From positions 8,062,786 to 8,126,785 of the forward strand of contig NC_065424.1 of the NCBI RefSeq assembly GCF_024362695.1: a stretch of DNA of 64,000 nucleotides, given 5' to 3'. The notes under the pieces were generated by a model. It did no database searches and had not been told where the DNA came from. It saw only the letters and a list, made by a program, of their open reading frames with translations. Shown here piece by piece: positions 21,003-31,653 of the stretch. Origin of the DNA: Pectinophora gossypiella. Lineage: Eukaryota > Arthropoda > Insecta > Lepidoptera > Gelechiidae. The number at the start of each line of letters is the position of its first letter. Position 1 is the stretch's first letter. Both the position numbers and the translations under genes were made by a program.

Positions 21003-21337
21003 CATCATCATCATCAACAGCCTATATACGTCCCACTGCTGGGCACAGGCCTCCCCTCAATCAACCGGAGGGGGTATGGAGCATACTCCACCACGCTGCT
21101 CCAATGCGGATTGGTGGAGGTGTTTTTACGGCTAATAGCCGGGACCAACGGCTTAACGTGCCCTCCGAAGCACGGAATCATCTTACTTTTTCGGACAATC
21201 AGGTGATTCAAGCCTGAAAAGTCCTTACCAAACAAAGGACAGTCTCACAAAGTGATTTCGACAATGTCCCCATCGGGAATCGAACCCGGACCTCCAGATC
21301 GTGAGCCTAACGCTCTAACCACTAGACCACGGAGGCT
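21003..21337 (-). repeat. SINE-A, full length
   Basis: The minus strand reads the tRNA-like head (GCCTCCGTGGTCTAGTGGTT, GGTTCGATTCCCGATGGGGA), body and the GCCCAGCAGTGGGACGTATA tail with (GAT)n. It interrupts an AACAGAAAGCTCGG tail repeat (20893-21000) exactly at GGCTT, which occurs on both sides. Confidence 0.85.
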
Positions 21338-21339
21338 TA

Positions 21340-22190
21340 TGTTTATTTAATTCTACCAGAAACACAGAAAATGGTAGGCACAAATCACAATAAATATTTG
21401 GTAAACCAACTTTGTAAAAGGTTCGGTAAAAGGTCAGAGTTACATTCAAAAATAGAAACCTTTTTAACCGACTTCAAAAAAGGAGGAGGTTTTCAATTCG
21501 ACCGTATATTTTTTTTTTACAGATCCCTTTTCCGGGTAACCTTTCAACGGGACGTCAAAACAACTCATGATATATTTAAAATTAACCCATATTGGGGCTC
21601 TGATTACAGAAGTTGGTCAGTTCTATACATACTTAAATAACGAATACCCCGTTGGGGTAAGTAGATACCTTTTTTTTGTTTTGGTTTCCCCGAAGGGCAA
21701 GGCAAAGAGGACTATACAGCCATGTGTTATGTATTTTTTTCCTTGATGATGATTAATTAAAGGTGATGACGATAATGATGAAACATAACTTTTACAAAGG
21801 TACGATTGCCACATATAGCAAGCACTAGTCGACATTTTGTAAGTATGACATTTTACACCCACAGAGCATACAAAAATAACACCTTAAAAAGAAAAACAAG
21901 TTCTTTTTTTAAACGTTCTGAATCACGCGTTGAAAGGCTATAAATGGCGAGTGGTGCATTTAAAAATAACATAACGATATGGTATTGACAATAGGGTAGA
22001 CTCCAAATACCAACTAGTCAAATCAGTTACTTTTTAGTAAACGTCAAAATTACTATGGAATTTTTATGAAAAAGCAACCTGTGACGTCATAGAAAAACGT
22101 GATAAAACGTCGCACTTTTTATTACATTTTTCTTCATTAAAGTAAATAAGTTAAATAGAAAAATAAAACGTTTCTGGTCACCTTTAGATC
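21340..22190. other. Intergenic with scraps of two repeats
   Basis: Around 21,465-21,565 is the arthropod-wide repeat ACCGACTTCAAAAAAGGAGG. Around 21,670-21,780 is a fragment of the 20450 retroposon. Sequence near 22,030-22,130 (AAGCAACCTGTGACGTCATA) resembles 15,090-15,150 and 51,580-51,660. No gene. Confidence 0.4.
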
Positions 22191-22195
22191 TGTAC

Positions 22196-22320
22196 GGTTT
22201 CCCCTTCGCGGGTTTGAAAGTCAGACAGGCAGTCGCTTCTTTAAAAACCCGGACCTGGTATCTTTAGGTTAGGTAAGCGGACCCTGTGAAAAACGGGATG
22301 ACGCTAGGAAGATGATGATA
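22196..22320 (+). repeat. SINE-C, 3' part
   Basis: TTCCCCTTCGCGGGTTTGAA, AGACAGGCAGTCGCTTCT and GACCCTGTGAAAAACGGGAT, ending in (GAT)n. The head is absent. Confidence 0.7.
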
Positions 22321-22539
22321 AGTAAGTATTTATAATGTGTAATTTCATTAACTTTTTATTACTTAACTGCTACCCCGTCACAAACCAACTTACACTTGAT
22401 TTTAAGTTCAATGTACACACCTTGGCCGAATTTCTGTGCCTTAATTGGAACTTGAAAGGTCAGCATGATGGCAGGTCACCTCGCAAGATTACAATTATCG
22501 TCGCTGCCCAGCTTATCATAAATATGTCTGTAAAAACAC

Positions 22540-22860
22540 ACATACATAACCTCCCAATTGAAATAGTCAGAGGTGCATCTATCGCAAGAAGAACGTAAAC
22601 ACCTCACCGAGCTTTCTGTCCGACCAACATAATAGGTGTATCGCGGGAAAATAGATACTCGTATCCATGTCGAAGCGGGTAAGAACCTTCTTCTATCGTG
22701 TGGGTTGTGAGGTGGATTACCAACCCCAACAACCATGGTGTCAGGGTTATTATTGAGCCGCCATAGGCCCCTGACATGACTCATGTAACGACTGCGTACT
22801 TACATCAGTAAGTAACCGGGACCAACGGCTTAACAAGCCTTCCGAAGCACGGCGGTAAGA
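22540..22860 (-). repeat. Tail repeat joined to SINE-B 3' part
   Basis: About 22540-22650 is a reversed AACAGAAAGCTCGG tail copy. About 22685-22858 is SINE-B in minus orientation (tail CCCACACGATAGAAGAAGGT, body AGGGGCCTATGGCGGCTC). Confidence 0.6.
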
Positions 22861-22961
22861 GCCATATTATCAACACGACACTCTAGTCAATATAAGATCT
22901 AGGTGAACTGATAACTAATCGTTTTGCGAATAATAACTAAGTGGTTATTATTAATATCATG

Positions 22962-23249
22962 TCATCATCATCAGCCCATTAACGTCCCCACTGCTGGGGC
23001 ACGGGCCTTCCCTATGGATGGATAGGGAGATTGGGCCTTAAACCATCACGCGGGCCCAGTGCGGATTGATGGTTTTTAACGACTGCTAATGCAGCCGGGA
23101 CCAACGGCTTAACGTGCCATCCGAAGCACGGAGGAGCTCGAGATGAAAACTTTTTTTTGTGGTCACCCATCCTATGACCGGCCTTTGCGAAAGTTAACTT
23201 CAACAATCGCAGACCGAGCGCGTTTACCGCTGCTCCACCGAGCTCCTCT
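22962..23249 (-). repeat. SINE-D, full length
   Basis: The minus strand begins GAGGAGCTCGGTGGAGCAGC, continues GCGCTCGGTCTGCGATTGTT, GGTCATAGGATGGGTGACCA and GCACGTTAAGCCGTTGGTCC, and ends GTGGGGACGTTAATGGGCTG plus (GAT)n. The head is tRNA-like. Four copies are in the window. Confidence 0.85.
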
Positions 23250-23262
23250 AATATAATATATA

Positions 23263-24191
23263 TGTCACCGTAAAATTGTAAATAACGTTAGATTATAATC
23301 GATATCGATTTGAATCTCGCGAGATTGTGAACTGTCGAATAATTATGAATCGTATCATATTGCTTACAATTTAACGTATTATTTTTCGGTAGATTATAAT
23401 TTATCGAAGTGAAACCGTCAAATTGTGATACGAAACGCACCTCGCGTGCTATACCATAGAGTTACAAAACTATTAGATTGAGCATAATGTTAATTTGGGA
23501 TTCTCTTAAAATGCATAAATGTTTTTGTCATAATTTTAATTATCATAATCCTTTTTGCATAACGTTTTTTAGCATAATAGTTTTACTTTCCCATAATAAC
23601 ATCTAGGAATACTGGTTTGTTAGGTATAACTTATTTTTGGGATTAATAAATAGATATCCATAATTCTTTTTTAGATTAATAGTGTTTTGACATAATTTTT
23701 ACAAGGCATAACAGTAGGTTAGGGTGCGGCGGGGGTGGCCCTTGGGCCACCCCTATGCCGCCAACATGTTTATCTTACACACGAAAAGTATACTGAATGA
23801 TACGTTTCAGATTTTTTAATTTTGATACATTTTTTCTTACCATGTGATGTCAGAATTATTGAATACTTACTAAATAATTAATAAATACGTACTTGATTTC
23901 ACAATCTTGAAGAGCATTTATTTTATTTGACTGACACCTGTGTTTTATTCCTAACTCTATGGACACAGAACGGTCTACTGTAAGGCCGACCAATCAGGGA
24001 CAGCCGTCGGACAGTTGACAATTTGACAATTGTAAGATTGTGATTTAACAGTTTTACTTCGATAGATTATAATCTGACGAATAATAATACGTTAAATTGT
24101 AAGCAGTATATTACGTTTCACAATTTTTCGACAGTTCACAATCTCGCGAGATAGATTATAATCTAACGTTATTTACAATTTTACGGTGACA
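23263..24191. mobile_element. DNA element with ~170-bp terminal inverted repeats, 929 bp
   Basis: Both ends read inward as TGTCACCGTAAAATTGTAAA, then TAACGTTAGATTATAATC and CTCGCGAGATTGTGAACTGT. Similarity continues with mismatches for ~170 bp. TATATA on both sides fits a TA target but blurs the ends. The middle holds repeated CATAAT/GCATAA motifs and a GC-rich block near 23720-23760 (GGGTGGCCCTTGGGCCACCC). No transposase is encoded; non-autonomous. Confidence 0.75.
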
Positions 24192-24199
24192 TATATATA

Positions 24200-24790
24200 G
24201 ACGAAGAGCAAACACTTTGCATGATTTAGTACGGTCAAGAGATGACTAAAATAAGGTGTACAGTGCGTGAGAGGGATGCTAAAATTTATCACACGAACAG
24301 AAATAAATTACATTTAATAAAGAAAAAACAGAAAAAGAAAAAATATAGGATGTAAAATTTATTTTTTATATTTAAATAAAAAATAAAATTGACATTATAA
24401 ATTCTTTGTACCGTTATCGTTATATTTTTCCCGTAGATCCAAACATTGTGGTAAATACGAAATATTTATAAATATGCCCTATTTAGTATATGACAAACAG
24501 GAAAAGTATTAATATCTCCGTGTCATGTTTTCACAGAAATCATCCAGTGACGCACCCAGCACCATTTTATTTATATTTCATGCTTGAACAATTTCGAAAA
24601 TCGCTCGTCTCTTTCGCACTAGGCGATGTTCTACATATTTGTCCTGCTGTCATTCTAATCATGTTTTTTTTTTTATTTTATTGTTCAAGATTAATATAAA
24701 CGTGATGCTATATCAGCCTACCTGGGTAGCTCTTCGTAAACGCAAAAATATCCTAGAATCTTTTGTCTTTTTACTAATACCCAGATAACG
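24200..24790. other. AT-rich intergenic, nothing recognised
   Basis: No exon, RNA gene or known repeat supported; open frames here are short and without domains. Confidence 0.4.
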
Positions 24791-25145
24791 ATGAGCCGTG
24801 GTAGCCCAGATGGTAGAACGCTTGCCCGTCACTTTGAGGTCGCAGATTCGAATCCAGCACAGACCTAACGGCCTAAACCAATGATTGTCGAATTTGTTTT
24901 CGAATTCATGGTTAGATCATAAATGATTATCACATGCTCAGCGGCGAAGGAAAACATCGTGAGGAAACCCACATTTCTGAGAAATACATTTTCGGAGGTA
25001 TGTGACCTAACATGTATTGGGCTGGTTTTCTCTTCGCGGGTTGGAAGGTCAGACAGGCAGTCACTTCTGTAAAAAACCGGACCTGTCAAATCTTCACGTT
25101 AGGTAAGCGGACCCTGTCAAAAACGGGATAATGCTAGGGACATGA
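24791..25145 (+). repeat. SINE-C, full length
   Basis: Head GAGCCGTGGTAGCCCAGATG with GAGGTCGCAGATTCGAATCC, body as in 19386-19730, tail GGACCCTGTCAAAAACGGGA. Complete but diverged. Confidence 0.8.
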
Positions 25146-26007
25146 TTGTTGTTATCTCGTGTGTTTTCAGATAAATAAAATCCAATAGTCGATACATGCG
25201 TTTATTGAGAGAGGTTACACGACACTGAATCATTATTACAAATAGGAACGTTTATAGGTAGATCTATCATAACACGATACATTATGTAGTGCCATATTCG
25301 GCACAATGATGAGTATTATTTCTTTATTCTGTGTTGCTTTGGGCTGTGAAATCTATTACTTAGGCATTATTGTATATCTGGCGTGACTTTTGACATACTA
25401 AATAGAATATAAAATTGTATAACGATTTTGCTAGCTAGACTATGCGCTGGATGAGACTATGAGACATGTGAATTGTCGACAGGTCAACGACCCACACCTA
25501 CGTACACTACACTAATCTGATCAATTTCTAGGGTTCCCTCTGAGGTTGTGGCAATACGTATTTCGACGTGAATAGGTTCATGGTATAAGAAAACCAGCCG
25601 GGTCTGTATGACAACCTGATATTATATTATTATGCGCAATATATTGAGCGATTCCACCAATAGCCGTTTGACGTCCATATACGTAGATAACATTCGTATC
25701 GTTTATTGGTCCAAGCGCTCGATATAATTCGCGCAGCGCGCGGCGCGGTTGTCATGCAGACCCGGCAGGTATGCTCATTCCTATGACAAGACGTCTTTGC
25801 TACCATTTTGATGACGTAAGTGTTATCACTGTGTTACCATAAAATTGGTATCTCCAACATTCCAAGGGTGTAATTTTTTATTGAAAATTAAGTGTATTAC
25901 TGACCAAAACAACAACAACAACCTACTTGGTGCTATGGCAACGAATATTGGATGTTTTTTTGCAAGCGAAAGTTAAATATAAGTACAGAGATATTGATAC
26001 CGTACCT
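25146..26007. other. Intergenic with a relative of the 59538 element
   Basis: CATGGTATAAGAAAACCAGC near 25580 matches the terminal repeat of the element at 59538-59812. ACGTAAGTGTTATCACTGTG near 25,815 matches its interior. The other end is not found. No gene. Confidence 0.4.
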
Positions 26008-26085
26008 ACTGAATACTGAGGGGATGATTCAGTTCATGATTCTGAGTTAATATCAAGTTGAATTTTCCGTAGCAAAAATATGGAA
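26008..26085. mobile_element. MITE-1 fragment
   Basis: ACTGAGGGGATGATTCAGTT, GTTAATATCAAGTTGAATTT and CCGTAGCAAAA: one arm only. Confidence 0.55.
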
Positions 26086-26274
26086 CGGAAAAAAAATTAC
26101 ATTTCCATGAGTACGGAACCATAAAACATTATTTGATTAGTTTGAACTTCGAATGATGTTTGTGTTCATGTTGTTTTTGCCAAATATGACGTTTGGTGAA
26201 ATACGTGGGTATTTTTACATTTCAGTAGATTGTTTTAAATTTTGTACCGAAAATCTAACGAGGGACTTTCCAGG

Positions 26275-26415
26275 CTATAGATGGCGCTGTACAGATTTGC
26301 CTTCGTTTGACCTTCTAATATCATAAATAACAGACATATGCATCTTATCTTTGTTTTTGGGGTAAAAATGATGACCCTTGTTATTACAACCAGGCACAAC
26401 ACATCTTCCACCCAT
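26275..26415 (-). pseudogene. THAP-like zinc finger, N-terminal fragment
   Basis: From ATG at 26413-26415 the minus strand reads MGGRCVVPGCNNKGHHFYPK and runs on to a stop near the element end. The M-x3-C-x4-C start followed by a FYPK is the usual opening of a THAP (C2CH) DNA-binding domain. The distal C-x2-H, the conserved Trp and the AVPTIF-like box are absent, so it is a fragment. Two shorter repeats of the same opening occur at about 29090-29150 and 29212-29282. Confidence 0.5.
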
Positions 26416-26478
26416 TATTATTCTGATCAAAATAAGAATAAAGAGAAACAATATAAGTAGGTCGCAATATAGGTACAT

Positions 26479-26783
26479 GTTATCATCATCAGCCCATTAA
26501 CGTCCCCACTGCTGGGGCACGGGCCTTCCCTATGGATGGGTAGGGAGATCGGGCCTTAAACCATCACGCGGGCCCAGTGCGGATTGATGGTTATTAACGA
26601 TTGCTAATGCAGCCGGGACCAACGGCTTAACGTGCCTTCCGAAGCACGGAGGAGCTCGAGATGAAAACTTTTTTTGTGGTCACCCATCCAATGACCGGCC
26701 TTTGCGAAAGTTGCTTTACTTCAACAATCGCAGACCGAGCGCGTTAACCGCTGCGCCACCGAGCTCCTCCGCCACCGAGCTCA
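26479..26783 (-). repeat. SINE-D, full length, nested
   Basis: Same structure as 22962-23249 on the minus strand. The head end is partly repeated (CACCGAGCTCCTCCGCCACCGAGCTC is read at the 26,760 junction). Confidence 0.8.
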
Positions 26784-26839
26784 TGTTATAGTTATACTTA
26801 ATTCTCAGTATTTGTCTCTTTTCTCTTACTCTTACTGAG

Positions 26840-27085
26840 AATTAAGGACAATTAATTATTGAGGACAGAAGAGGCAAGATGATTGGACACCTAATAAGAC
26901 ACGACGAATTCATTAAAAACATCATAGAAGGAAAGCTAGAAGGAAAGAGAGGAACGGGAAGACCAGAAGAGCTTACATGGAACAGATTAAAGAAAAGGTT
27001 AACGTCGTGTCTTATAGGGAAGTCAAGGAATTGGCCTTTGATAGACTGGAATGGAAAATGCTACACCGACAAGAGCGTGATGAGT
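26840..27085 (+). pseudogene. Non-LTR reverse transcriptase C-terminal fragment
   Basis: Reads RRGKMIGHLIRHDEFIKN, EGKRGTGRPEELTWNRLKK, RNWPLIDWNGKCYT. The G-x-GRP...W block and preceding IGH(L/V) are usual at the C-terminus of insect LINE polymerases. No polymerase core. Reverse-oriented relative at 2868-3160. Confidence 0.55.
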
Positions 27086-27375
27086 TATACTTAACATACC
27101 ATATCTGATCTAAAAATCAAGCAACAGTATATATATTTTTATATTCGCACATCTGCGATCTGGATGTGGTCAAAAAGGACCTGTACATGTGCAATGTCTT
27201 CGAGAACGACACGTCTGATAGAGCGAAGTGGAAGAGAAGTACGAAGGAGGCAGACCCCACCATCAGATGGGAATAATAAATGCCAAGGAGAGAGAGAGAG
27301 AGAGATTCGCACATCTGCCATTACATTATATTTTTGAATAATTATGTACCCGAGCAATGACAAAATAGGTAATTA

Positions 27376-27670
27376 CATACATACATAAACTCACGCCTAT
27401 TTCCCACCGGGGTAAGCAGAGACTATAGAATTCCATTTGCTTCGATCCTGACACACTTCTCTTGCTTCCTCCACATTCATCAATCGCTTCATACACGCAC
27501 GCCGGTTCAGAGTAGATCGTATTGAACCTTTTCTAAGGACATCTCCAATTTGGTCATCGTAAGTCCTTCTCGGTCTTCCTCTGCCAGCCCTACCATCAAC
27601 TTTTGCTTTATATACCGCTTTTGCAATCCTATTATCCTTCATCCGCTCTACGTGTCCAAACCAACCTAAC
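27376..27670 (-). pseudogene. RTE-type reverse transcriptase, extreme C-terminus
   Basis: 81 codons from RMKDNRIAKAVYKAKVDGRA to the stop, almost identical to the end of 13791-14405, with the same (TACA)n tail. The left boundary of coding falls at CCAACCTAACA, where the copy is 5'-truncated into AGGTAATTAGG. Confidence 0.7.
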
Positions 27671-27792
27671 AGGTAATTAGGTAATTATCACGTTAAATCT
27701 ATACAACGCCATCTAAGTATATTTCTTTTGGAGAACGTAGCTCGTAGGCTGGAAAGTCTACACCTAAGCCTATATTATATCTATATTATATA

Positions 27793-28092
27793 ATGGCCCC
27801 GATTCCTGCAGACATCTCTTAATTTTACTTTAAGTTATACCTGTCATTTTCTTATCCGCCGAAAAGGAAAGGGACGGATGATTGACAGCTCTTAATTTTA
27901 GGAAGAATGAGTAAATAAATGAATAACCCGGGCGAATTTTTAGACGGTTGTTTTAGATTTGTGCTTAAAATTGACGTATGTTCCATAAATTTTATGCTTG
28001 TCGATTACCCGTCCCTTTCCTTTTCGGCGGATAAGAAAATGACAGATATAACCTAAAATAAAATTAGATGGTATTTACAGGAATTAGCACCA
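27793..28092 (+). mobile_element. MITE-3, nearly complete
   Basis: Opens ATGGCCCCGATTCCTGCAGA and closes TTACAGGAATTAGCACCA. The arms contain complementary CCTTTTCGGCGGATAAGAAA sequences. The inside has GAATGAGTAAATAAATGAAT and CTTAAAATTGACGTATGTTC. Slightly shorter than 63159-63540. Confidence 0.75.
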
Positions 28093-28735
28093 CTATCTGA
28101 TATATATTACTTTTTTGTTTTCTTTTTTTTTATAAGGTCGAAGCACCGGTCATACTTTGTGAAGCATTTTCTTATTAACTGCTACCAAACCACTGACTCT
28201 TATAACACAGGTTTACCTAGCCTGCGAGCAATACTTAGAACTTAACGCAAAGTATTTATGTTTGTTTTTTTAAATGTTGTTTAGCAATATAACAATGTAT
28301 CTTAAGTATTAAGCAATAATGTAAATAAAATTAAAATATATACCAATACTATATTTAAAGATGATTGTCCGTGAACGTAGTATTTTAAAGTAGTAAAGTA
28401 GGTATTTCTTTTCCGAATAAAGAATTATTATTATTATATCATATTTCCTCATGTCGTCTGGTACGCCTAGCACGATAGGAAATGCGGGCGTGAGTCTAAA
28501 TGTCCTGTAAGGCAGCGTGACCCCAACCATGACCTCAAGTGTACTCGAAATTAACAAATACCCACATAAAATTAAGTGTTTAAATTAACAAATCTGAATT
28601 TTATTTGTGGGAACTATTTACAGTTAATGTTACATCGAACCAAACAATGGTTTAGTTGTGTGAAAACCGTTATTTGATTGTGCTAGTCTCAACGATTATC
28701 GTACGTATTTTCAGTGAATATTTGTCTACTAAATG
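28093..28735. other. AT-rich intergenic, nothing recognised
   Basis: No exon or named repeat; open frames on the minus strand near 28309-28557 have no domain. Confidence 0.4.
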
Positions 28736-28739
28736 AGGT

Positions 28740-29410
28740 ACTTTCTAGGCTACGTTCCCCTAAAAAAATATAGGTGGCGTTGTTTAGAGTTGCCTTCGTT
28801 TAACAGCCTTTTTTTATCTTTCTTTCGGGTATAAATAATGGCCCTTGTTACACCAAGAAACTGCCCCCCATGCAATCCTGGAATGCACGGGAGTGTCAGC
28901 ACAACGGGCAAAAATCCTCAAAGGAATGGGGTCGCTCCGCGAAGCCTGTGAAAACCCCAGGAGGCTTCTGAGCTTCTGGAAGGAGTTAGGTTGGCTTACG
29001 TAGTCAACAATTACACGCATAATGGGCCATCTTAGAGTCTAAATGCGGAAAACAGAGCCCACTAACTAACTAACTAACTAACAAACACCCAGGCACAACA
29101 CATTTTTCACCCTCTTTCTTATTCTGATCAAAATAAAGAGAAGCAATATAACTTCTAATTTCATGGATAACAGGCATATGCATCTTTTATCTTATATAAA
29201 CATCTTGTTATTACACCCAGGCACAACACATCTTCCACTCATTATTATTCTGATCAAAATAAAGAGAAGCAATACAGGTAGCAACATAATTCTATACCAT
29301 GTCTGATCCAAATATCAAGCAACAATTATTTTGATATATGACTCTGCTATTAAATTATATTTTGGAATATTATGTACCCGAGCACTGAAAAAATAGGCAA
29401 ATATCACAAG
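28740..29410. mobile_element. Second copy of THAP-associated TIR element
   Basis: The left end ACTTTCTAGGCTACGTTCCC and GGTGGCGTTGTTTAGAGTT match 26262. The interior carries two minus-strand THAP-opening repeats (CVVPGC at ~29,090-29,150 and ~29,212-29,282). The right part (TATGTACCCGAGCACTGAAA) matches 27,335-27,370. It is split by a LINE fragment at 28855-29080. Confidence 0.5.
28855..29080 (+). pseudogene. LINE C-terminal fragment with (ACTA)n tail
   Basis: Reads ILECTGVSAQRAKILKGMGS and CENPRRLLSFWKELGWL before a stop, the usual end of an R1/CR1-like non-LTR polymerase, followed by (CTAA)n. ACACC occurs at both edges and may be a short target duplication in the THAP-associated element. 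Confidence 0.6.
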
Positions 29411-29444
29411 TCTCCAGAAGATGGTAACGATATTCAAGTGTCAT

Positions 29445-29640
29445 CAATCACCATCACCTCCCTAGCATTAACCCGCTTTCACAGGGTCCGCTTACCTAAC
29501 CTGAAGATTTGACAGGTCCGGTTTTTTACAGAAGCGACTGCCAGAAAACCTGCCTTAGACAGGTTAGCTCACTATTTTTTACCTCTGTAACGCATTTCTA
29601 GGGAATGTGGGTTTCCTATTTCTTTCACCATAGTATTGAA
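29445..29640 (-). repeat. SINE-C, 3' part
   Basis: The minus strand carries GAAACCCACATTCCCTAGAA, the CTGTAAAAAACCGGACCTGT segment and GGACCCTGTGAAAGCGGGTT. Rearranged in the middle. Confidence 0.6.
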
Positions 29641-29884
29641 TTTTTTTTACTCAACTTCTACTCGCGTGGTACCGTTTGAAATTCCGAACAATTTATTAAA
29701 CTTCCTCACATATTTTCTAAATTGCCGTACGAATTAGAAAGTAATAAAGTTTTAATAAGTATTCGTCATAAATAATAAATATTATCTTCATAACTGTATG
29801 TATAATGCAAGCGAATATGATGCACATCTGTGTGACCTAGTATCGGAATGGAATTTTGTTTTTAAGTACATTTACTTATTGATA

Positions 29885-30075
29885 TTTACCGTGGTGTATT
29901 GGTTAAAGCGTTGGACTCACGATCTGGAGGTCCTGGTTCGATTTCCGATGGGGACATTGTCGAAATCGCTTTGTGATACTGTCCTTTGTTTGGTAAGGAC
30001 ATTGTAGACTTGAATCACCTGATTGTCCGAAAAAGTACGATGTTAAAAAAACACCTCCACCAACCCGCAGGCGCA
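29885..30075 (+). repeat. SINE-A, 5' half
   Basis: Head TGGTTAAAGCGTTGGACTCA with CTGGTTCGATTTCCGATGGG; body to CACCTCCACCAACCCGCAGG. Diverged in both boxes. Confidence 0.7.
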
Positions 30076-30377
30076 GTGAATACCAAAATGCGTATGAAAT
30101 TACGTTTATTCGCGAATTTCACCTAACCACCTACGTACAGCTTGTTATGGCAATAAAAAATAACTAATTTGAATTGACGTGGAATTACTCTGGTGTCTCA
30201 CCCATGACGGACGCGGGTCGATACACTTAGTTTTACTCATCTGAAGTCCCGTTCTTGGGGTATACGTTGTATGAAAGTTTTGGGACTTCGTAATCAATGT
30301 ATGTACTTTGACGTTTTATCATGAGTTAAGAAGTATTTTGCGTACGTTTTGATATTCAATTTGTGGGATCTGGGGGT

Positions 30378-30537
30378 CAAAAAAGACCACATAAGTAGTT
30401 GCAATTCATCTAAGAAAGCAATATTGCTATTTGACATTAGTTGACATTGCGCACTTACTTTTTTATATGCGGAAATGTCAAATAAGAATATTGCTTTTTA
30501 GACGAATTGCTTCGATGTGGCCTTTTTAACCCCCCAG
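30378..30537. mobile_element. Foldback MITE, diverged
   Basis: GCAATTCATCTAAGAAAGCA and its reverse complement form the arms, as in 337-517; the GGGGTT end survives on the right. Confidence 0.6.
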
Positions 30538-30539
30538 GT

Positions 30540-31599
30540 CATTTTCCGCTACTATCTGAAATGATAGCCTATCCAGAATTTATCTGGTACATAGGTAGTA
30601 CTGCTATCATTAGTTACATAAAGTTTGCATAAAGTACTTAGTTGTCGGCAAGTCTTGCCAATAACCTACGCGTGCATTTTTAGTCTGTTGATTTCCCGTC
30701 CCTTTACATTTCGGCGGGTAAGAAAATGACAGGACCTGTCATTTTCAGGTTCATAAAACTTAAAATAAAAGGTGCCTGCTGATTATAATATAAATAATAT
30801 AAAAAGAAGGATTATGATGAATTATAATGCTGACGCATAATGCATAATTCCATGTAATAGGCGAAATTAGCGAAAGTTGATGAATAATGTAAGGAAAGTT
30901 TGCATGCTAGAGTAAGTAGGTACCTACGTTGGCAGGTAATTACAAAATATGTTTAGCAAAAATATAATTATGATCCAAATATGATTTTAAACAACATTAA
31001 TAATGAATATGTATGTAGTTATGCACGTACGTATTTACATGTACTTATAAATAAGTATGACATGCGTGCGTATCGTAGTAAAACTTTGTGTATAAAAACA
31101 TTCCAATGATTAACCATTTCCGACATTGCTTAACCCTTGAACGCAGTGGAGCAGTGTGGTGGAGTATGCTCCATATCCCTTCCTTGGTGGGAGGCATTTG
31201 CCCAGCAGTGGGACATAAAGGCTGTTTATGTTATTTAAAATAGAAAGTGGTAATTAAATCAAAACAAAATAAATGAGCTTTCAAAAAGCTTTTAGGTTTT
31301 TTATAGTACCATAATCGGGGCAAGTAAATATAGTTCCCGGCGTTCCCGCCTTAAATCCGGAACTCGGATATCGCATCAGCCGGCACTCGCGCCGCCTGCA
31401 TCCTACCTACTAGCATACCTATCCAGAATGCAGCCAGACATATAGCACTACAACACCCCTTCGATCTAACAACACAGACACACATAAACACTTCTTCACA
31501 TTTTTACATCATGATTAGTCATCTGAATGAATTTCAAGTTCACGCGTAGGTACTATTTTAAAAATAAAAAATAAATAGAATTAAAAAATAAAGACTTAC
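30540..31599. other. Intergenic with repeat scraps
   Basis: About 30,670-30,770 resembles a MITE-3 arm (GTCCCTTTACATTTCGGCGG). About 31133-31228 is a SINE-A tail (GTGTGGTGGAGTATGCTCCA). No host exon seen. Confidence 0.4.
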
Positions 31600-31653
31600 T
31601 TTTTTCGGCCCATTCTGGACAATGGTCTCGTATTCTAATCCTTCCATTGACAT
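31600..31653 (-). CDS. Candidate first coding exon, 18 codons
   Basis: The minus strand from ATG at 31651-31653 reads MSMEGLEYETIVQNGPKK and then a good donor, AAAAAA|GTAAGTC, in phase 0. The region upstream on this strand (to ~32,390) has no other use and could be a divergent promoter facing TP53RK. I do not recognise the peptide and found no continuing exon further left, so this could be chance. Confidence 0.3.

Larger units (their letters stand above)
26262..27760. mobile_element. TIR element carrying a THAP fragment and three nested insertions
   Basis: The left end reads GGGACTTTCCAGGCTATAGATGGCGCTGT-like sequence; the right end read inward gives AGACTTTCCAGCCTACGAGC and GATGGCGTTGTATAG. 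Between them are a THAP-like exon, a SINE-D (26479-26783), a LINE fragment (26840-27085) and an RTE fragment (27376-27670). No clear target duplication. A related copy lies at 28740-29410 and an end at 518-620. Confidence 0.55.
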
